From NCBI GenBank assembly GCA_000310025.1, contig FN648398.1, forward strand, positions 494,465 to 558,464: DNA of 64,000 bases, written 5' to 3'. Origin of the DNA: Ectocarpus siliculosus (lineage: Eukaryota; Sar; Phaeophyceae; Ectocarpales; Ectocarpaceae). Of this stretch, positions 11,196 through 22,652 are shown piece by piece. The notes below the pieces were generated by a model. That model made no database searches, was not told the origin of the DNA, and saw nothing but the letters and a program-made list of their open reading frames with translations. Position 1 is the stretch's first letter. Each line of letters starts with the position of its first letter. Both the position numbers and the translations under genes were made by a program.

Positions 11196-13945
11196 ATGTT
11201 GCGAGAGGCCATGTATACCTCCATCCTCTGCTGCATGCTGTGCTTTCTGCCGGTCCTCTCTTTCGTCCCGTCGCCACTGACAAGAAGAGTCCTTTGGACA
11301 TCACCAGGAACAACGGCAGCTGCTGGGGGGCTAGCGTTGTCGATGGGCGGCGTCTCCAATGGAAGGGTGTGGTGAGACAGCCAACCGAGCAAGGTTTCCC
11401 CAATGCCACGGTGTGTAGGTGTGCAACAGTAGTTTCAGAAATCAATACCCGTGGGGCCCTTGGGGCCTACATCTAGCATGTAGTATTGAGTGCTTGTACA
11501 AGCTTGGCGATAAGGATCCACGGTACCTCGGGTCGACGACCGCCAATCGATGGCACGGCTTCTACGTGGTCTAAACACAGCTCCCGGTCATGCACAGTAG
11601 TGCGCAGCAATTATCCACACGTGAATAGCGATGAGCACGTGGCGCCCAGGCGACCGTTACTCGCGGTGTTATTATGAATCGAATCAGCTTTGCCTGCGGG
11701 ATCCACAGCAGCTCGAGATCGCGAGGAATTGGTCGACTCTTTAGACCAGGGCATTCAACCTTCTGCCACTATCATCAGAGAATGACCATAGCAACCGACT
11801 CACCCTCTCTACATTCTCTAGCTCGGCCAACTTCTGCGCTGGGGTGAGCTGGCTAGCGTTCGCGGACCTCTGCTGAGTTCAGAGGTGCATGGATTCGCCT
11901 TTTTGCTCCCCTACAGAGGGTAGTGCTCATGATCTACGGAAATCTCCGCTCGTTGGTGAACATGCACCTATGCAGCTTCCCTTCAATGACTTCTACGTTT
12001 GCCGCTGTTTGGTAGCGCTCGACGTTGCGCGCAAAACTGTAGAAGCAGCAGGCCATCGACAGCGAACGTTCGGGTTCGAACCTACACGGTGGTGAGCGAA
12101 ACGTGTGGTCCATTTTCCCTGAGATAATTTGGTGTGTGACTCACGACCGCCTCGCATGAGCACTGTGCCATTATTTTAACCGCAGCCTGTTCTCGTATTC
12201 CAACGCGCCCAAAAAAACAGCAACGATCAACTGCCGAGCATCCAGGCCACGGGTTTCAGAAGCCAACCAACAAGAGTCGCTACGAGACAAGAAAGAGCTC
12301 CCTTTGGCTGCTTGCGGCGAGATAGCCAAGAGAGTGGACTGTGCGTAAGAGCCACACAACAACGTGGCTGGAGGCCTCGCTCGAACAGCCTCCGGGGGGG
12401 ACAATTGAATTCCCGTCAAGATGAGTTCGTGAGCGGAGAGACACTGTCGCGCGAGGAGTTCGAGGCATGGTCAGCCGCAGCGGCAGCTGCAGCAGCAGCA
12501 AATCCTACGGGCGACGGCCGTCGTACTGGCGCGTACGATGCTACGACTTCTGTGTGCGTGGAAGAGGTCTACAGCTCGAGGGCCTCTCCCGCCGGAATAA
12601 ACTGGGTGTCCATTCTCCTGTCGGTCGTTGACCAAGTCTTGTTCCTCGGCTTCTTTACTTGGCTCGCCACACCGGCAATACGTGAGTTTGATCTCACACT
12701 GCTATTTTCTTCCATAGCTAGTTTTTCCCAGCCATGACGGGGCTACCTGACGTCGTTCGGAACATATCACGAGATTTCGCTCACACACCCTTTCATGCAC
12801 CCCGAAAGAAGACCATGGTGATTTTCCACCATCGGTGGTGTACAACAGATACGTCGGACTCCCGCTCACACAATGCTCCGGTCATGCGAACATATGCGAC
12901 CTTTGCCTGGTGTTTTCAATCAGCCCCGGGGGTTTTATTCTTAGCGCATGATATGTATCGGAAGGGATGCGTGTCTTGCCGTTCAAAGCGTTTGCAAACC
13001 GGAGCAAAGAAGTAACCCCACTACCCCCCAATTATCTCTTGCACGCCAATCCGGAACTCCCGAGCCGCAGGCGAGCAGTTACGTTCTTCGTTTGTGCTGA
13101 ACTTTCCGGGGATAGGCTTGGGGGCGGCTGGGGCGGTGCCAATGTTCGTGTACGGCCTTTTTCTGGGCACGCAAAACTGGCCTTGGCTCAAGAGGCGCGA
13201 GGAAAAGGCGGCCGCCGACAACAAAGAGCTCAACCTTTTCGGCGGGCGGAGGCAGGTAGGTTGGCTCTGTCCTATTTGGCGGCTGGACTCGCACCGAAGC
13301 GCGATGAAACCAACACAGCTCCTTGCTATCCCACTCGTGGTGCCACGCTACGTGATTCCTTTCGCGCAAGCGAGCGACGTGAAAGTGACACCAGACTGGG
13401 TCCTCGGATTCTCGATCAGGTGGCCAGAGTGGCCGTGATATCTGTCCCCCTGGCCATACTCGTAGCCCTCTGCGAGGAGTGCGTGTACCGAGGATTGGTG
13501 CCCCTTCTACTCGTGGCCAAGACCGGCTTGCCTGTGGCCGCTGTGGTCGGCATCTCAGCGGTCTTCTGCGGGGTGAGACGCTCCTGCTTTGTGGGTGACG
13601 CCTCCGTGTGCGGCTTCCGTACAATACTTGTTCGCTTGGAGCTACGTTGTTTAGAAGCGCAACTACTTTCGTCTGCTTCGTTTTCCGGAGACACGTCTCT
13701 GTCCTTGACCCTGCACACGTGTTTCTGTTTCGTATTGCCGATTATGCACACACATTACGTACCAAGAACAGGCGCGTCACGCGGGGACGTTGGGGAGCGC
13801 ATTCGACGCCGCGGTTTTAGGCGTGTACGTCCACTGCCTCCTGTTGTCGACACGAAGCATCTTGGTCCCAGTCGTTGCGCACGCTGTTTTCGACGCCATC
13901 CTCTTCGTGGTGGGGCACTTGAAGGTACTCATTTTCACCGCTTGA
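11196..13945 (+). CDS. Plastid-targeted CPBP (CAAX-type) intramembrane protease, copy B
   Basis: Exons are 11196-11371, about 12221-12681, 13071-13255, 13420-13572 and 13772-13924, then a TGA at 13943; about 382 residues. Exon 1 has a signal peptide with LPVLSFVPSP, a plastid-type cleavage motif. Exon 2 ends in INWVSILLSVVDQVLFLG, matching the first membrane segment of copy A; its 5' border is the least certain (12221 fits phase, 12326 also does). The core keeps EECVYR (E293, E294, R298), H328 and H362-x3-D366. The F of the F-x3-H motif is C here, with F one position earlier. Exon phases (2,1,0,0) and the lengths of the last two exons (153 each) are identical to copies A and C, proving common descent. 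An alternative ending uses an acceptor at 13995 and runs to 14250 (IHDHDRVVAEWDTNKPALAD). Catalysis within a plastid membrane is inferred from the family. Confidence 0.78.
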
Positions 13946-14250
13946 TGCTATTCGGTTACTCTTAAGCTCACGATTCAACTCTTTGTGCCAATAAGATACA
14001 TGATCATGACAGGGTGGTTGCCGAATGGGACACAAACAAACCCGCTTTGGCCGACGAGAATATTGGGGTGTTCCTTCGCGCGACCCTGTTCGTGGCTTAT
14101 CACATGGGGGAAACGCTACTTGTATATTGTCCGCTCTGTCCACTTCGAGATGATTTCTGCGTGCGATGTGGAATAACATGCATCTCGAAAGCAGCATCTC
14201 GTTGCGCCACCGATGTGGTGAAAACAGCGCGTGGTAGAGAGCAACACTGA

Positions 14251-17200
14251 AAGGGTACCTGGTAGGTAGTTTTACGCCCCTTGTCCGTTCCCATGCAGAG
14301 CTCTCATTTTTCCCAACATGAAGGGCTTGACGGCTTTTCAGACCCGCGAAATTTGCAGTCTAAAGCTCTCGGCGACCATATGCTAGCCAAGAGGTGATCG
14401 CGGCGTTCTACGTCCACTCGCAAATCCTTTTGTTTCTGGCGCCACAGGAAACCGCCCGACCACAATAATATTCGTCACGGCTGGAGAGCACCCAGGAAGG
14501 ACCAGAGGAGGGCGTCGTCGTTGGTGTCCCCCACACCGTGCAGGAGCGTGTTTGCCGTGGACGTAGTCACGTTTAACGAGAAGACGATTTCCTCTTATTG
14601 TATTTCTTGTTCATTATTGAGTCTGTGTGTGTTTATTTACATAGCACCGACTACGCATTGCGGATGACAATTGAAAAGACGTCGGTGTTTGTGTGTGTGA
14701 GAGTTCGACCAGCTTGATCGTTCATACCGGGATCAATGCGAGGTACCATTAGGTTGCCAACTATAAATAGGTACAGGAGTAAATTCACACCCCTCGGTTG
14801 AACTGCTGCTTGATCAGAGATTAGCCTGGGCTTTTCGGTTTGACCAACTTGATTCGTTGAAGATCGGCCTCTGAAACCAGGACATACGTTTTCATGTTCA
14901 AGCATTGCCCCCACACATTGAGAGCTGTCTTTCACCTACAAGTATTACCGTGGGAAATCGTTGGAAGGTTGAATGGCGTATCTGCGTACAGCAGATACCA
15001 CCACAACATTAATAGGAAGTACGCTCGAATGCGGCACTATTATACCGCTCACGTCGTTCTGCAGGGCATATAGGGCCAAGTGACTCCGGCACGCCACACG
15101 CTTGCCGCCTGCTGTGACGGCAATCGATCGAAATGTACCAGATAAAGCGAGATACAGTATTGCCGTGCTGGTCTTGAAAATCAAAATGCCCAACTGACAG
15201 TGCGTGGGATAGTTCGTCATGTCCGATTATGGCATGTAGAGTCGAACAGGTAACAAGCGATTGCTGAATTCCTTATTCCTTCACCGTAGAGAATCTTCTT
15301 GCGGATCATGTCTGTGAGAGGGTGGATTTGGACTGAAAACGATAAAATATCAAAGAACGCAAGCATTGATTCGCGTCCGCTCGCGATCCCTACTTTGCAG
15401 AAGACTTCTCATACGACAGAGGGAGGCGAAGACCGAACGAAAAAAAACTTGATAAGCACTCGTACAGCAAAGAGCATGCTGGTCATGCCGTCTCTGTGGT
15501 GCAACCTTGGTGGCGGCATCTGAAGGTTTGTTGAAACGACGTTGCAGCCCAACGACTGATACTTTGATGAGTCCATCCCAGCGTCTTCTCCTCGTACGGT
15601 TATCTATGAAAGAACTACAGGCACCCGCTTGGAAGCCCCAGGCGAGGGAGAGAGCACCTGTAGTTGTACAGCAGTATAATAGAACATCTGAGCAAGTAAT
15701 CTCGCAGCGGGGGCTCCGTGTATGACACGAACCCCCCCAACTGCTCACAGCCATGCAGCCCCCGACCAGGCGTGCCAACGTGGGTGCGGTGCGCTGCCCT
15801 CAAACCGACAACATTCATCATGTGTTACAGCTTATGAGCAACAAGCACTAGGTGCGTGACGGTAAGCGTACTACAGCATCTCTTTTTAGACACCAAGTTC
15901 CTCCATCGTTCAGGGATTGCCTCCTCTATGCTATAGTACCATGGATTTTTCTGCTTGCACCACCATGCCCAGCATCCCGCGGAGCATACAGCAAGTCAGC
16001 CAGCAACGTCACAACATACATGAGAGGAGTAACGGACGTAAGACACTGGAGGGCTTCCATATTGCTGCCTTGGAGGGTTATCGAGCATGCACTTCTGCCG
16101 TCCCATCGCTGCTGCCGTGCTTTAGTCTCGTTTACAGCAGTGTCGTATTATGGTTCATCATGTGCTGTATGCTCACTTGCTTCGTTCGGTGGCCTTTGCC
16201 CTCCGTTTTCCCTGTTCGTCTGTCGTGCAAGGCTTGGTAGGCTCACACAACACACACAACACTGCTGTGTATGGGGCTTCCAGCCAGAGGAAGGATGCCT
16301 GCATGGCTCGAACATATTGCGGTAGCCGTGACGCTGGCTTGCTGCACGTGCGCTGGAGACGGGTTCACCGGGCTGTCATCCGGTGAGTTCGGAACATGAA
16401 CAGCAGCAGTAGAGTTACAGCGAACAACCGGTGGTGGTGGGTCTTGTCACCGCAACGTGCGAATCGAAAATCGATTACTACGGCAGTACATGTACAGGTT
16501 TTGCGGTTGTGGTCCGTGTCCAGCTGCTGCAGCTTTGAGAATCGAAAATGATTTTCAAAGAAGACCAGGAAGATGGAGCCTTGGTTACACATTGGTAGTA
16601 ACTCTTTAGGACTAACCGATGTTGAACCTCGGGAAGATGACAAAAGGCCCGAAATCCCCGACAAGCCCAGTTGCGCTGACTCCATTCAAATATTCAAATC
16701 ATCAGCATTTGAGGGCCACAGGCTACACAGCCGTGCATCCCAGACAGCGAACGATATTTCTGGACGTCGGCCTAGATCAGGCGGATTCGCTGACCTTGGA
16801 CTCCCCTCTATTGCCGGTTGCACTGACTCCATTCAAATCATCAACATTTGGAGGCCCACAGGCCACACAGCCAAGCATCCCAGACATTGTACAGCAGTAG
16901 CGAGTGATAGTTCTGGACGCCGTCCTACAGCAGTAGATCAGGCGGCTTCCATTCTCCCCTCACATTTGACTTCACCATATCGATCAATTACCTGATTTGA
17001 GTTCCCAGTGTGCCTGAGAAGCACGATCATACTCAAGGGTCGTGCCCAACTCTGTTCCTCCGCCTATTCTGCGGATCATTCCCGGTACGCATGCACTCGT
17101 ACGTATGCGCGTGTTCCGAGATACCCCGTCCACTGGACGCCTTCAGCATGTCAGTCGCAGCGATACCGTCAGCTGGCATGGCAGTTGCCTCACGCTGCGT

Positions 17201-17519
17201 CAGCGTGCCAGCTCAGCGTGGCGCGTGTTTCTGTGTTGGCGCTTTGCTGTGCACAGCCCCACTCGCCCCTTTACCTGTCACTTCCACTTCTCCCCTCTGA
17301 TGGTAGAGTTCCGTCGCCTCTTTCTAGAGGACTGTCCCGTCCCGTGATACCTCGCGATCCCCACCACTGCTCCGGAGAGCCCGTCTGTTCACCAAACGAC
17401 CGAGGGATCAACGCCCTCCTGTGGTCTGAGATAGCGAACCCTTCTTGGCGGCACTGGCACGAGTGTCATGAAGCTGTCCTATCTCTCTCCACCCCGTCTC
17501 TCTTCACACACACACCACC
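14251..17519. other. Intergenic region with tandem duplication and TACAGCAGTA motifs
   Basis: No exon structure could be supported. Open frames at 14945-15220 and 15350-15778 (minus) lack recognisable dom­ains. A tandem direct duplication sits at 16671-16796 and 16824-16946. Exact TACAGCAGTA decamers occur at 15667, 16890 and 16926. Confidence 0.35.
16671..16946. repeat. Tandem direct duplication, about 125-150 bp units
   Basis: Unit 1 (16671-16796) and unit 2 (16824-16946) share CTGACTCCATTCAAAT, a run through CACAGCC..GCATCCCAGACA, and GATCAGGCGG. Unit 2 carries two extra TACAGCAGTA-bearing insertions that unit 1 lacks. Confidence 0.7.
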
Positions 17520-17996
17520 ATGCCTGGCTCTGACGCAGAGCACCGCGACAACGACCACGTTGACAATACCATCCCTTACAACGACCTCGCCAACGACGAT
17601 GACGACGAGACCGCCACCGTCACTTCGCTAACCCAGGCCGACGCTATGGACGTCACCACCTCACCCGGCGGTCATGCGGAGGGAGCCAAAAGCTTCTCCC
17701 GCCCCCACCAGTCGCCCGCCTCGTCCGCTTCTTTCGTCGCTTGGCAACGACGTTTTAAAATAAGCCAATTCACTTCGGGAACTCGGCAACCAGGTTACCG
17801 GTTTTTTTATTACCTCTGTTTTTTTTTTGGCGGTAACCATAATCGTGGTCGAGTAGATCATGTTGTGCGGGGTGGAGAACCCTCACTCCGCGCAATGGGA
17901 ATGATCGCACCACGTTGTGTTAAAATTGTCAAGCACCCTCGAGGCAGTTACACAGTGCTTACAACTGTCTCTGGAAGTGAAAGCGCCAGAAAATAA
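17520..17996 (+). CDS. Unrecognised ORF running into a dispersed repeat
   Basis: An ATG in strong context (CACCATGCC) opens a 158-codon frame. The first 60 or so residues are acidic and Asp/Thr-rich (MPGSDAEHRDNDHVDN). From about 17857 the frame is only the translation of a dispersed repeat, so the true product is truncated, spliced (a donor is possible near 17793) or not made. It resembles the start of a retroelement capsid ORF in style only; no domain is visible. Confidence 0.22.
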   Translation: MPGSDAEHRDNDHVDNTIPYNDLANDDDDETATVTSLTQADAMDVTTSPGGHAEGAKSFSRPHQSPASSASFVAWQRRFKISQFTSGTRQPGYRFFYYLCFFFGGNHNRGRVDHVVRGGEPSLRAMGMIAPRCVKIVKHPRGSYTVLTTVSGSESARK

Positions 17997-18222
17997 GTTA
18001 AGTCATACGCAGCTGCATCCGTGCGCAAGGAAGTAAGCACAAGATGCGACACCCTTAGCAGGATGCAGTGCACCCTTCATGCGACTCGCCGAATACCTCA
18101 CGGCGCTTCGCGCTTGGTGATGTGAGAGCCTGGTCCGGTGAGAACCCGGCGTGCTTTGTCCCGGCTTTGTAGGGACGCGAGGTCAATGGTCTATCGACTA
18201 CTGCATGCACGACAATGAGTAC
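17857..18222 (+). repeat. Dispersed repeat with C-rich tail, copy 1
   Basis: This roughly 365-bp unit is repeated at 18446-18812 with scattered substitutions and small indels. It ends in GACAATGAGTAC followed by a long C tract. Related 3' ends occur at 54026-54134 and, inverted, at 55011-55113 and 55735-55835. Confidence 0.75.
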
Positions 18223-18343
18223 CCCCCCCCCCCCCCCCCCCCCCCACCACTCCAAAACCAGACCGGGTGGCCCCCCCCCCCCCCGCCGCGTTTTTTTTTT
18301 TTGCCCCCGGGGTTTTTGGGGTCCCCCCTTTTTTTTTTTTTCC

Positions 18344-18443
18344 NNNNNNNNNNNNNNNNNNNNNNNNNNNNNNNNNNNNNNNNNNNNNNNNNNNNNNNNN
18401 NNNNNNNNNNNNNNNNNNNNNNNNNNNNNNNNNNNNNNNNNNN
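18344..18443. other. Assembly gap (100 N)
   Basis: One hundred N lie between two copies of the dispersed repeat. The last 120 bases before the gap are homopolymer-rich and probably low-quality sequence. Confidence 0.99.
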
Positions 18444-18445
18444 GA

Positions 18446-18812
18446 ATCATGTTGTGCGAGGTCGAGTACCCTCACTCCGCGCAAAGGGGATGATCGCACG
18501 TTGTGTTAAATTGGTCTAGCACCCTCGAGGCAGTTACACAGTGCTTATAACTGTTTCTGGAGGTGAAAGCGCCAGAAAATAAGTTAAGTCATACGCAGCT
18601 GTCATCCGTACGCAAGGAAGTAAGCACAAGATGCCGAACACCCTTACCAGGATGCAGCGCACCCTTCATGCGACTCGCCGAATACCTCACGGCGCTTCGC
18701 GCTTGGTGATGTGAGAGCCTGGTCCGGTGAGAACCCGGCGTGCTCCGTCCCGGCTTTGTAGGGACGCGAGGTCAATGGTCTAACAACTACGGCATGCACG
18801 ACAATGAGTACA
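18446..18812 (+). repeat. Dispersed repeat with C-rich tail, copy 2
   Basis: It aligns over its length with 17857-18222, including the landmark CACGGCGCTTCGCGCTTGGT, but differs at many single positions. It is therefore a genuine second copy rather than the same read placed twice. Confidence 0.72.
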
Positions 18813-19257
18813 CAACCTCCCCCCCCACCCCCTCCCAGCACTGAATCTGAAGTAACGGCTGTTGGTGCACCCCGCACCTTCCTGAGTTGCTTATTTTGCA
18901 GCCGGCGTGTTTTGGGGCTCCGCTCTTATCTGTATTCGCATTGGCATACCACAGAGGCGGGTTATTGTTTTTAATGCCAAGTCGGACCTGAGCACCTGTT
19001 CTTATGGCCAAGTTCTTAGATTTTGGATTTTGTGAGGCTCAAGTTCTTAGCTGCTAAGTTCTCATGTGGTGGCGCGTTCTGTAGCCGAAGCGGTTACTTG
19101 TAGACTGTTACCAACGAGATATGTAGTGCATTCGCTGCTTGAGTGATTTCTGGCTGCTTCCTATTGACGTATCCGACAGGCCGGGGGCAAACGCGATGAC
19201 GAGTGCCATTCCGAGCGTCCTCCGTAGGGCAAAGCACGAACTTTCCTTCGCCTGACC

Positions 19258-19449
19258 ATGACCGCGCATATTAAGTACGACCCCGCAACCCGCCTACCAC
19301 GCCAACTGCTCTCGCGCGTTCCCGCCAGCTATCGACAAATCAAGCTGTGCCTTCGGTTTGCAAGGCGCAATGCCGACGCACTCAGCGTGCAGCAAGTCGG
19401 AATTGATGACCAAGAACTCTCGAACACATCGACATTCGCGGCGGGATAG
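19258..19449 (+). CDS. Possible upstream ORF overlapping the PPR start
   Basis: A 63-codon frame begins with ATG 112 bases before the PPR start codon and overlaps it in another frame. The peptide is Arg-rich near its start (ATRLPRQLLSRVPASYR). It may be a uORF limiting translation of the PPR gene, or a targeting exon joined by an unseen splice. No evidence decides between these. Confidence 0.3.
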   Translation: MTAHIKYDPATRLPRQLLSRVPASYRQIKLCLRFARRNADALSVQQVGIDDQELSNTSTFAAG

Positions 19450-21469
19450 AGGAAGCACCCGACAAGTAAGCGGAACCAGGGTGCCTTGCGAGCTCGACGC
19501 CGGAGCGGTGGATGCTGGGGTTAGCGGTGAAGCAACTAGGCTTGGTGTGTTGTCACGCAGGGGGGAGGGTTCGCTCGAACCCAGTACAAGATCACGTGGA
19601 GCTGCGAGCAGGGGGGGGAAGCCAAAATCGTTGGTCAAGTTGAAATCAATATTGCTTGAAGCGAAAGGCAGGGATTGGAGAACAGCGTTGGCTGCTTTAG
19701 ATGAGTTCAAGATCTCTGGCGGCAGTCTAGACACGACATCGTACAACATCGCCATCGCGGCGTGTAGCAACGGGAGACAGTGGGCCACAGCTGTGAGGTT
19801 GTTGAGAGAGATGCCGACGGAGGGAGTGACCCCCGATGTGGTTACCTACAACTCAGCGATCGCTGCCTGTTCAAAGGGGGGTCGATGGAAAGAAGCTATG
19901 GACCTCCTGACACAGATGGTTGCACCGACGGAGGGAATAACCCCCGACGTGGTCACCTACAACTCAGCCATCGCTGCCTGTTCAAACGGGGGGCGTTGGA
20001 AGGAAGCTATGGACCTCCTGGAGCAGATGGTGGCACAAGGAGTTCCACCGAATTTAATCACGTACAACTCAGCCATTGGTGCATGCGCAAAGGGACGACG
20101 GTGGGAAGAGGCTATGGATCTATTGGAAGAGGTGATAGAGCAGGGCTTCCCCCCTAGCACCCGTACCTACAATCCGGTCATCGACGCTTGCGCTAAGGGA
20201 GGCCGGTGGCTGGAGGCCATGGATCTCCTAGGACAGATGTTGACCAACGATATTCCAGCCGATGTAATTTCGTATAGCTCAGTCATCGCTGCTTGCGGGA
20301 GAGGGAGACGATGGAAAGAAGCTATGGATCTCTTGGAGCAGATGCGTACACAGGGAGTATCCCCGAACGTGATCAGCTACAACTCAGCCATCGATGCTTG
20401 TGCCAAAGGAGATCGGTGGAAGGAAGCTCTGGATCTACTTAGGGAGATGACAACGGTAGGGCTAGTTCCCACTGTCATCAGCTACAACTCGGCCACGGCG
20501 GCCTGTGCAGTGAACGGCCGGTGGGTTGAGGCTTTGGAACTGCTGAAGGAAATGCCGGCACAAGGGATAGCCCCAAATACTATCAGCTACAACAGCGCCT
20601 TGGATGCTTGTGCAAAGGGGGGACAGTGGGAGAAAGCTGTCAAGCTGTTGAGAGGGATGTCAACAGTAGGGTCAGACCCCGACATCATCAGCTTCAACTC
20701 CGCCATCGATGCTTGCGGAAGGGGGCAGCAGTGGGAGACGGCTGTGGAGCTGCTGAGAGAGATGCCAACGGCAGGGCTAACCCCAAACGTCATCACGTAC
20801 AACTCAGCCATCGAGGCGTGTGGGAGGAGTGCACGGTGGCAAGAGGCTATGGGTCTGTTCCGTGAAATGCCCACCCGCGGGTTGTCGCCAAATGTGGTCA
20901 CGTACAACAGTATGATCGACGCTTGTGCAAAGGGGGAACAGTGGGAACTGGCTGTGCAGCTTCTTACGGGAATGCCAGCACGGGGGGTGGCTCCTGATGT
21001 CATCAGTTACAACTCAGCCATCGAAGCGTGCGGAAAGGGGGAACAGTGGGAGCTAGCCTTACAGCTACTTAAGGGAATGCCCACGCGGGGGCCGAAGCCA
21101 GACATCATCAGCTACAACTCAGCCGTAACTGCATGTGCTAAGAGTGGACGATGGCGGGAGGCTCTCGGCTTGTTAAAAGACATGGCAACGGTAGGGTTAA
21201 CCCCGAATACCGTCAGCTATGGCGCAGCGATTCATGCTTGTGGAAAGGGGGAGCAATGGGACGTGGCTGTACGAATCTTGAAAGAGATGCAAACCCACGG
21301 AGCAACCCCAAATTTGATAACCTACTCGGCCGCCATTGATGCATGTGCGAAGCAAGGTCGTTGGAAGGAAGCTGTAGACCTACTTACGGATCTCCGGAGG
21401 CAAGGGTTAACTCCCGACGCCCAAACCTACCTCACCGTCATATCTGCTTTTCAAAGATGTAGCGACTAG
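19370..21469 (+). CDS. P-class pentatricopeptide repeat (PPR) protein
   Basis: This uninterrupted frame of 699 residues contains sixteen PPR motifs of 35 residues (the second has 37), plus a degenerate half motif at the start and one at the end. They begin near residue 125 and run to the C terminus. The unit is VxSYNSAIDACAKGxxWxEA. PPR proteins bind RNA base by base in mitochondria and plastids, where they stabilise, cleave or edit transcripts. No DYW, E or SMR domain follows, so it is a P-class binder. Position 5/last-residue pairs are mostly N/D and N/N, which by the plant PPR code favour pyrimidines (U or C). The ATG at 19370 is the first in frame after a stop at 19259. The N terminus is Ser/Arg-rich (HRHSRRDRGSTRQ), compatible with organelle import but not diagnostic. 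The absence of introns contrasts with every neighbouring gene. Confidence 0.9.
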   Translation: MPTHSACSKSELMTKNSRTHRHSRRDRGSTRQVSGTRVPCELDAGAVDAGVSGEATRLGVLSRRGEGSLEPSTRSRGAASRGGKPKSLVKLKSILLEAKGRDWRTALAALDEFKISGGSLDTTSYNIAIAACSNGRQWATAVRLLREMPTEGVTPDVVTYNSAIAACSKGGRWKEAMDLLTQMVAPTEGITPDVVTYNSAIAACSNGGRWKEAMDLLEQMVAQGVPPNLITYNSAIGACAKGRRWEEAMDLLEEVIEQGFPPSTRTYNPVIDACAKGGRWLEAMDLLGQMLTNDIPADVISYSSVIAACGRGRRWKEAMDLLEQMRTQGVSPNVISYNSAIDACAKGDRWKEALDLLREMTTVGLVPTVISYNSATAACAVNGRWVEALELLKEMPAQGIAPNTISYNSALDACAKGGQWEKAVKLLRGMSTVGSDPDIISFNSAIDACGRGQQWETAVELLREMPTAGLTPNVITYNSAIEACGRSARWQEAMGLFREMPTRGLSPNVVTYNSMIDACAKGEQWELAVQLLTGMPARGVAPDVISYNSAIEACGKGEQWELALQLLKGMPTRGPKPDIISYNSAVTACAKSGRWREALGLLKDMATVGLTPNTVSYGAAIHACGKGEQWDVAVRILKEMQTHGATPNLITYSAAIDACAKQGRWKEAVDLLTDLRRQGLTPDAQTYLTVISAFQRCSD

Positions 21470-22652
21470 TTTTGGTAAGGCGTGAAAATGATTGTGGCTA
21501 GGGTGGAGGCTGTTTTAGCTGTCTGGGGGTGTCATCTTTTTGGACGTCATGAACCAACCCTCCAGGGACTTGGTGTAGTGACGAAGGGCGGAGGGACTGC
21601 GTCGTGGAAGATAACCATCCAACGGGGAGTGACCGCTGAAAATATTGACAAATGGACCATTGGGCTCTTTCTCCAAGGCCAAGTGGACCTTCTATTATCA
21701 TGTACCACCTTCCAACACCAGTGAAGTGAAGATCCATATACTCGATGTTTCGTTCTTTCCGGTTTCGGGTGGTCCAACCGCGGATCATTTCATGAGGATA
21801 TATTGTACAGGATGATGCCTTCCACTTATGGGCGCTTCTTCTCACGTTTACACTTCCACATGATGAATATTTGGAAGATATCTACAAGAATTCGAACCAA
21901 GTACATGTAGGGCCCAAATACAATTTTACTGTCGTTTCTAATTTTTTGTTTTAGTTTCTTTTCTCTTTGCCGTTGAACTCGATTCGCAAAGCAACCTCTT
22001 TTTCGGAAACTCTCACCCTAAATTGTTGACAATGGCCCTTAGCCCTGTGATACAATCTGTGAACACGAGGAGCGTGCGCGCGAAATCTCCAACCTGTTGA
22101 ATGCCTCCTTAACACAAGGAAATTTACTACGCTGTCTAACGACCGCTGGTATTTACTTAACGTAAAGGCCGGCAGGTTACGCTCCGTGGTATTTGTTGAA
22201 GATCCCTCACAGTGATGCTCTTACTTGGCTGGTTCTCCTCCAGATGTCTGCGGGAAGGAACGCGCAGTACAGCAACAGAAAATAGGTGCAGCAACCCTTG
22301 TTGATTACCTTGTACATGTCATCTTGAGAGTTGGTTTTTCGTCTGTGCAGTGCGTTCACAGATACATGGCTTTGTCCGTCTACCTTACCTATTGCTCATG
22401 TTGGTGGGGGGGTCGCTCCGCAACGGACACCGACCACGAAAGCCCGAAGGGTAAATCATCAACCTGCGCTCATGATTGACAAGGTGCAAGAGTGCTTGAG
22501 AAGCTGTCGAGGACTGACTCTAAATCCAGCGGTTTGATTCTGGGTCAAGGATTGAGGAGTGCGTCCGGTCATCTTGATACGGGGCAAGACGTAACGGCAG
22601 CGACTCCTACCCGACTGCATTCTGCCAACCCTGGCGATCGAAGAGCCGAGAA
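21470..22652. other. Intergenic region
   Basis: This is the 3' flank of the PPR gene and the 3' flank of CPBP copy C. No exon or repeat could be supported. Confidence 0.4.

Noticed and set aside
12030-12095. Possible tRNA based on GGTTCGAACCT near 12068
   Set aside because: No A box at proper spacing and no cloverleaf can be drawn.
17008-17631. 207-codon plus ORF
   Set aside because: No ATG, no domain, Thr/Ser/Pro low complexity, and overlap with a better-context ATG at 17520 in another frame.
18055-18519. ORFs spanning the N gap at 18344-18443
   Set aside because: They contain gap-derived unknown residues and homopolymer translations (poly-Pro, poly-Gly).
20587-21003. Minus-strand ORFs within the PPR gene
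   Set aside because: They are shadows produced by the repeat periodicity of the PPR coding strand.
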